Below the pieces are notes generated by a model that saw nothing but the letters and a program-made list of their open reading frames with translations, was not told where the DNA came from and searched no databases. A stretch of 64,000 nt of DNA, taken from NCBI RefSeq assembly GCF_029227915.1, contig NC_079877.1, positions 35,987,851-36,051,850 on the forward strand. The letters are read 5' to 3'. Source of the stretch: Hydractinia symbiolongicarpus. Its lineage: Eukaryota > Cnidaria > Hydrozoa > Anthoathecata > Hydractiniidae. Position 1 is the stretch's first letter. Every line of letters begins with the position of its first letter. Both the position numbers and the translations under genes were made by a program. Below are positions 58,860-64,000 of this stretch, one piece after another.

Positions 58860-61800
58860 GTATACTTTTGACTACAAGTCTCATGCGTTTTAGTGGTGAA
58901 AAGATAATTTAAAAAATCGTTCTGTAAATGACTTTACTCACAGGGTACTTTCTTTGTATACATTCGACTATACGGGCGAAACCCAGGATTTACGGGAAAC
59001 CGCGTGTTTTCGTTTGCCGGCGATTAAACCTCTTTCATTAAGCGACTCATCAAAAATGAAAACATTTTTGAAAACTATAAGTCTCATGCGTTCTAGTGGT
59101 GAAAAAATAATTTAAAAATTCGTTCGGGAAATGAGTTTACTCCCTGGGTAGATTCTTTGTATACATTCTACTATACGGGCCAAGCCCGGGATTTACCGGA
59201 AATCGCGGGTTTTCGTTTGCTGGCGATTCAAGCTCTTTCAATAAGCGTCTCATCAAAAATGATAACATTTTTGAAAACTACAAGTCTCATAAGTTTTAGT
59301 GGTGGAAAAATAATTTAAAAAATCGTTCGGGAAATGAGTTTATTCCCTTGGTACTTTCTTTGTATACATTTGACTATACGGGCCGAGTCCGGGATTTACG
59401 GGAAATCGCAGGTTTTCGTTTGCCGGCGATTAAACTACTTTTATTCAGCGTCTCATCAAAAATGAAAACATTTTTGAAAACTACAAGTCTCATGCGTTTT
59501 AGTGGTGAAAAAATAATTTAAAAAATCGTTCTGGAAATGAGTTTACTCACAGGGTACTTTCTTTGTATACATTCGACTATACGGGCCAAGCCCGGGATTT
59601 ACGGGAAATCGCGTGTTTTCGTTTTCCGGCGATTAAACCTCTTTCATTAAGCGTCTCATCAAAAATGAACACATTTTTGAAAATTACAAGTCTCATGCGT
59701 TTTAGTGGTGAAAAAATAATTTAAAAAATCGTTCGGGAAATGAGTTGACTCCCTGGGTACATTCTTTTTATACTTTTGACTATACGGGCCGAGTCCGGGA
59801 TTTAGGGGAAATCGCGGGTTTTCATTTGCCGGCGATTAAACTTCTTTTATTCAGCGTCCCATCAAAAATGTAAACATTTTTGAAAACAACAAGTCTCATG
59901 CGTTTTCGTGGTGGAAAAATAATTTAAAAAATTGTTTGAGAAATAAGTTTACTCCCTGAGCACTTTCTTTGTATACTTTTGACTATACGGGCCGAGTCCG
60001 GGATTTACGGGAAATCGCGGGTTTTTGTTTTCCGGCGATTAAACTTCTTTTATTCAGCGTCGCATCAAAAATGAAAACATTTTTGAAAACTACAAGTCTC
60101 ATGCTTTTTAGTGGTGAAAAGATAATTTAAAAAATCGTTCTGTAAATGAGTTTACTCACAGGGTACTTTCTTTGTATACATTCGACTATACGGGCGAAAC
60201 CCAGGATTTACGGGAAATCGCGTGTTTTCGTTTGCCGGCAATTAAACCTCTTTCATTAAGCGACTCATCAAAAATGAAAACATTTTTGAAAACTATAAGT
60301 CTCATGCGTTCTAGTTGTGAAAAAATAATTTAAAAATTCGTTCGGGAAATGAGTTTACTCCCTGGGTACATTCTTTGTATACATTCTACTATACGGGTCA
60401 AGCCCGGGATTTACGGGAAATCGCGGGTTTTCGTTTGCTGGCGATTCAAGCTCTTTCATTAAGCGTCTCATCAAAAATGATAACATTTTTGAAAACTACA
60501 AGTCTCATGCGTTTTAGTGGTGGAAAAATAATTTAAAAAATCGTTCGGGAAATGAGTTTACTCCCTTGGTACTTTCTTTGTATACTTTTGACTATACGGG
60601 CCGAGTCCGGGATTTACGGGAAATCGCAGGTTTTCGTTTGCCGGCGATTAAACTACTTTTATTCAGCGTCTCATCAAAAATGAAATCATTTTTGAAAACT
60701 ACAAGTCTCATGCGTTTTAGTGGTGAAAAAATAATTTAAAAAATCGTTCGGGAAATGAGTTTACTCCCTGGGTATTTTCTTTGTATACTTTTGACTATAC
60801 GGGCCGAGTCCGGGATTTACGGGAAATAGCGGGTTTTCGTTTGCCGGCCATTAAACCTCTTTCATTAAGCGTCTCATGTAAAATGAAAACATTTTTGAAA
60901 ACTACAAGTCTAATGCGTTTTAGTGGTAAAAAAATAATTTAAAAAATCGTTCGGGAAATGAGTTTACTCCCTGGGTACTTTCTTTGTATACTTTTGACTA
61001 CAAGTCTCATGCGTTTTAGTGGTGAAAAGATAATTTAAAAAATCGTTCTGGAAATGAGTTTACTCACAGGGTACTTTCTTTGTATAGATTCGACTATACG
61101 GGCGAAACCCAGGATTTACGGGAAATCGCGTGTTTTCGTTTGCCGGCGATTAAACCTCTTTCATCAAGCGACTCATCAAAAATGAAAACATTTTTGAAAA
61201 CTATAAGTCTCATGCGTTCTAGTGGTGAAAAAATAATTTAAAAATTCGTTCGGGAAATGAGTTTACTCCCTGGGTACATTCTTTGTATACATTCGAATAT
61301 ACGGGCCAAGCCCGGGATTTTCGGGAAATCGCGGGTTTTCGTTTGCTGGCGATTCAAGCTCTTTCATTAAGCGTCTCATCAAAAATGATAACGTTTTTGA
61401 AAACTACAAGTCTCATGCGTTTTAGTGGTGGAAAAATAATTTAAAAAATCGTTTGGGAAATGAGTTTACTCCCTTGGTACTTTCTTTGTATACTTTTGAC
61501 TATACGGGCCGAGTCCGGGATTTACGGGAAATCGCAGGTTTTCGTTTGCCGGTGATTAAACTACTTTTATTCAGCGTCTCATCAAAAATGAAAACATTTT
61601 TGAAAACTACAAGTCTCATGCGTTTTAGTGGTGAAAAAATAATTTAAAAAATCGTTCTGGAAATGAGTTTACTCACAGGGTACTTTCTTTGTATACATTC
61701 GACTATACGGGCCAAGCCCGGGATTTACGGGAAATCGCGTGTTTTCGTTTTCCGGCGATTAAACCTCTTTCATTAAGCGTCTCATCAAAAATGAACACAT

Positions 61801-63500
61801 TTTTGAAAATTACAAGTCTCATGCGTTTTAGTGGTGAAAAAATAATTTCAAAAATCGTTCGGGAAATGAGTTTACTCCCTGGGTACATTCTTTTTATACT
61901 TTTGACTATACGGGCCGAGTCCGGGATTTAGGGGAAATCGCGGGTTTTCATTTGCCGGCGATTAAACTTCTTTTATTCAGCGTCCCATCAAAAATGTAAA
62001 CATGTTTGAATACTACAAGTCTCATTAGTTCTTGTGGTGCATAAATAATTTGAAAAATCATTCGGGAAATGAGTTTACTCCCTTGGTACTTTCTTTGTAC
62101 ACTTTTGACTATACGGGCCGAGACCGGGATTTACGGGAAATCGCGGGTTTTCGTTTACCGGCAATTAAACCTCTTTCATTAAGCGTCTCATGAAAAATGA
62201 AAACATTTTTGAAAACAACAAGTCTCATGCGTTTTCGTGGTGGAAAAATAATTTAAAAAATTGTTCGAGAAATAAGTTTACTCCCTGAGCACTTTCTTTG
62301 TATACTTTTGACTATACGGGCCGAGTCCGGGATTTACGGGAAATCGCGGGTTTTTGTTTTCCGGCGATTAAACTTCTTTTATTCAGCGTCGCATCAAAAA
62401 TGAAAACATTTTTGAAAACTACAAGTCTCATGCTTTTTAGTGGTGAAAAGATAATTTAAAAAATCGTTCTGTAAATGAGTTTACTCACAGGGTACATTCT
62501 TTGTATACATTCGACTATACGGGCGAAACCCAGGATTTACGGGAAATCGCGTGTTTTCGTTTGCCGGCAATTAAACCTCTTTCATTAAGCGACTCATCAA
62601 AAATGAAAACATTTTTGAAAACTATAAGTCTCATGCGTTCTAGTTGTGAAAAAATAATATAAAAATTCGTTCGGGAAATGAGTTTACTCCCTGGGTACAT
62701 TCTTTGTATACATTCTACTATACGGGTCAAGCCCGGGATTTACGGGAAATCGCGGGTTTTCGTTTGCTGGCGATTCAAGCTCTTTCATTAAGCGTCTCAT
62801 CAAAAATGATAACATTTTTGAAAACTACAAGTCTCATGCGTTTTAGTGGTGGAAAAATAATTTAAAAAATCGTTCGGGAAATGAGTTTACTCCCTTGGTA
62901 CTTTCTTTGTATACTTTTGACTATACGGGCCGAGTCCGGGATTTACGGGAAATCGCAGGTTTTCGTTTGCCGGCGATTAAACTACTTTTATTCAGCGTCT
63001 CATCAAAAATGAAATCATTTTTGAAAACTACAAGTCTCATGCGTTTTAGTGGTGAAAAAATAATTTAAAAAATCGTTCGGGAAATGAGTTTACTCCCTGG
63101 GTATTTTCTTTGTATACTTTTGACTATACGGGCCGAGTCCGGGATTTACGGGAAATAGCGGGTTTTCGTTTGCCGGCCATTAAACCTCTTTCATTAAGCG
63201 TCTCATGTAAAATGAAAACATTTTTGAAAACTACAAGTCTAATGCGTTTTAGTGGTAAAAAAATAATTTAAAAAATCGTTCGGGAAATGAGTTTACTCCC
63301 TGGGTACTTTCTTTGTATACTTTTGACTACAAGTCTCATGCGTTTTAGTGGTGAAAAGATAATTTAAAAAATCGTTCTGGAAATGAGTTTACTCACAGGG
63401 TACTTTCTTTGAATACATTCGACTATACGGGCGAAACCCAGGATTTACGGGAAATCGCGTGTTTTCGTTTGCCGGCGATTAAACCTCTTTCATCAAGCGT
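58860..63500. repeat. ~2.1-2.3-kb higher-order repeat marked by a 96-bp truncated monomer
   Basis: A truncated unit in which TTTTGACTA runs straight into CAAGTCTCATGCG occurs at 58871, 60997 and 63326. The spacings 2126 and 2329 bp equal 10 x 203 + 96 and 11 x 203 + 96 exactly. Accompanying GGGCGAAACCCAGG monomers and GCTGGCGATTCAAGC monomers repeat at 2329-bp offsets. Confidence 0.88.
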
Positions 63501-63776
63501 CTCATCAAAAATGATAACGTTTTTGAAAACTACAAGTCTCATGCGTTTTAGTGGTGGAAAAATAATTTAAAAAATCGTTTGGGAAATGAGTTTACTCCCT
63601 TGGTACTTTCTTTGTATACTTTTGACTATACGGGCCGAGTCCGGGATTTACGGGAAATCGCAGGTTTTTGTTTGCCGGTGATTAAACTACTTTTATTCAG
63701 CGTCTCATCAAAAATGAAAACATTTTTGAAAACTACAAGTCTCATGCGTTTTAGTGGTGAAAAAATAATTTAAAAA

Positions 63777-63979
63777 ATCGTTCGGGAAATGAGTTTACTC
63801 CCTTGGTACTTTCTTTGTATACTTTTGACTATACGGGCCGAGTCCGGGATTTACGGGAAATAGCGGGTTTTCGTTTGCCGGCGATTAAACTTCTTTTATT
63901 CAGCGTCTCATCAAAAATGAAAACATTTTTGAAAACTACAATTCTCATGCGTTTTAGTGGTGAGAAGATAATTTAAAAA
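63777..63979. repeat. Representative 203-bp satellite monomer
   Basis: This is one full unit from ATCGTTCGGG to the next ATCGTTC. The central dyad is at 63911-63932: arm TCAAAAATG, loop AAAA, arm CATTTTTGA, nine perfect pairs. Upstream in the unit is the second dyad region around CCGGGATTT and AAATAGCGGG. The junction between units is the AT-rich ATAATTTAAAAAAT. Confidence 0.95.
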
Positions 63980-64000
63980 ATCGTTCTGGAAATGAGTTTA

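Larger units (their letters stand above)
10854..64000. repeat. Satellite DNA array, 203-bp monomer, ~260 tandem copies, open at right edge
   Basis: Every stretch from 10854 to the window end is a copy of one 203-bp unit in the same orientation. Landmarks are TCGTTCGGGAAATGAG, GGTACTTTCTTTGTATAC, GACTATACGGGCC, CGGCGATTAAAC, CAGCGTCTCAT, an AAAATGAAAACATTTTTG core, CTACAAGTCTCATGCG and TTTTAGTGGTGAAAA. Repeat offsets such as 406, 609, 1015, 1421 and 2028-2030 bp are whole multiples of 203. No transposon or gene interrupts the 53 kb. The consensus is about 38% GC. Two main subclasses differ together at several positions: CTCCCTGGG/CTTTTGAC/GAGTCCGGG/TTATTCAG against CTCACAGGG/CATTCGAC/AAGCCCGGG/TCATTAAG. 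Tandem size and higher-order structure fit a centromeric or heterochromatic satellite, but location is inferred. Confidence 0.97.

Noticed and set aside
11905-63773. Many 62-102-codon plus-strand frames with near-identical proteins inside the satellite
   Set aside because: They are the same repeat phase read again and again. The 203-bp unit is not a multiple of three, the frames start and stop at repeat landmarks, and there is no promoter, domain or selection signature.
10854-64000. CENP-B box in the monomer
   Set aside because: Candidates such as TTCGTTTACCGGCG and GTTCGGGAAATGAG fail required positions of the NTTCGNNNNANNCGGGN core on both strands.
10854-64000. CRISPR-like array
   Set aside because: The units are contiguous 203-bp repeats without spacers, and the context is eukaryotic.

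Overview
The window looks like nuclear DNA of an invertebrate animal. A Helitron-type rolling-circle transposon with animal-style domain fusions (OTU protease, 2A-like peptide, Rep, Pif1-like helicase) sits about 3 kb from a very long satellite array. No bacterial operon structure, CRISPR array or rRNA is visible. The species cannot be named from the sequence; a sponge or cnidarian would fit, but that is inference.

Layout. Positions 1-1035 are non-coding repeats: a 67-bp minisatellite and a diverged ~327-bp duplication, probably the 3' subterminal part of the transposon, which is read on the minus strand. Positions 1036-7689 carry two long minus-strand reading frames. The upstream one (7689-5407, 760 aa) has a hydrophobic leader, a 2A-like motif, an OTU cysteine-protease domain, a low-complexity linker and a DUF6570-like domain. 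The downstream one (5340-1036, 1434 aa) has a Helitron N-terminal domain, an HUH/Y2 Rep nuclease and a complete Pif1-family helicase. They share one frame and are separated by a single TAG and 22 sense codons, so they look like one ~2,200-codon gene interrupted by one stop. The 5' flank (7690-8105) has repeated TGCACCT motifs matching those at the 3' side, a hairpin, and a 54-bp duplication with CACGTG and CCAAT boxes.

Positions 8106-10853 contain no convincing gene: two diverged short tandem duplications, a degenerate tRNA-like sequence with Pol III A and B boxes, an AT microsatellite, a GCTAGC-rich patch and a GC-rich palindromic segment next to the satellite.

Positions 10854-64000 (83% of the window) are one uninterrupted head-to-tail satellite with a 203-bp monomer, about 260 copies, running off the right edge. 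Monomers fall into recurring subtypes arranged in nested higher-order repeats (about 1.4, 1.6, 1.8, 1.9, 2.3, 4.4 and 5.1 kb). Their lengths decompose into whole 203-bp monomers plus a 44-bp partial duplication or a 96-bp truncated monomer. Each monomer carries two short dyad symmetries and about 14 CpGs, and many subtype differences are CpG-to-TpG/CpA changes. A centromeric or other heterochromatic satellite is the most natural reading, but the sequence alone does not prove it. The short reading frames inside the array are not regarded as genes.
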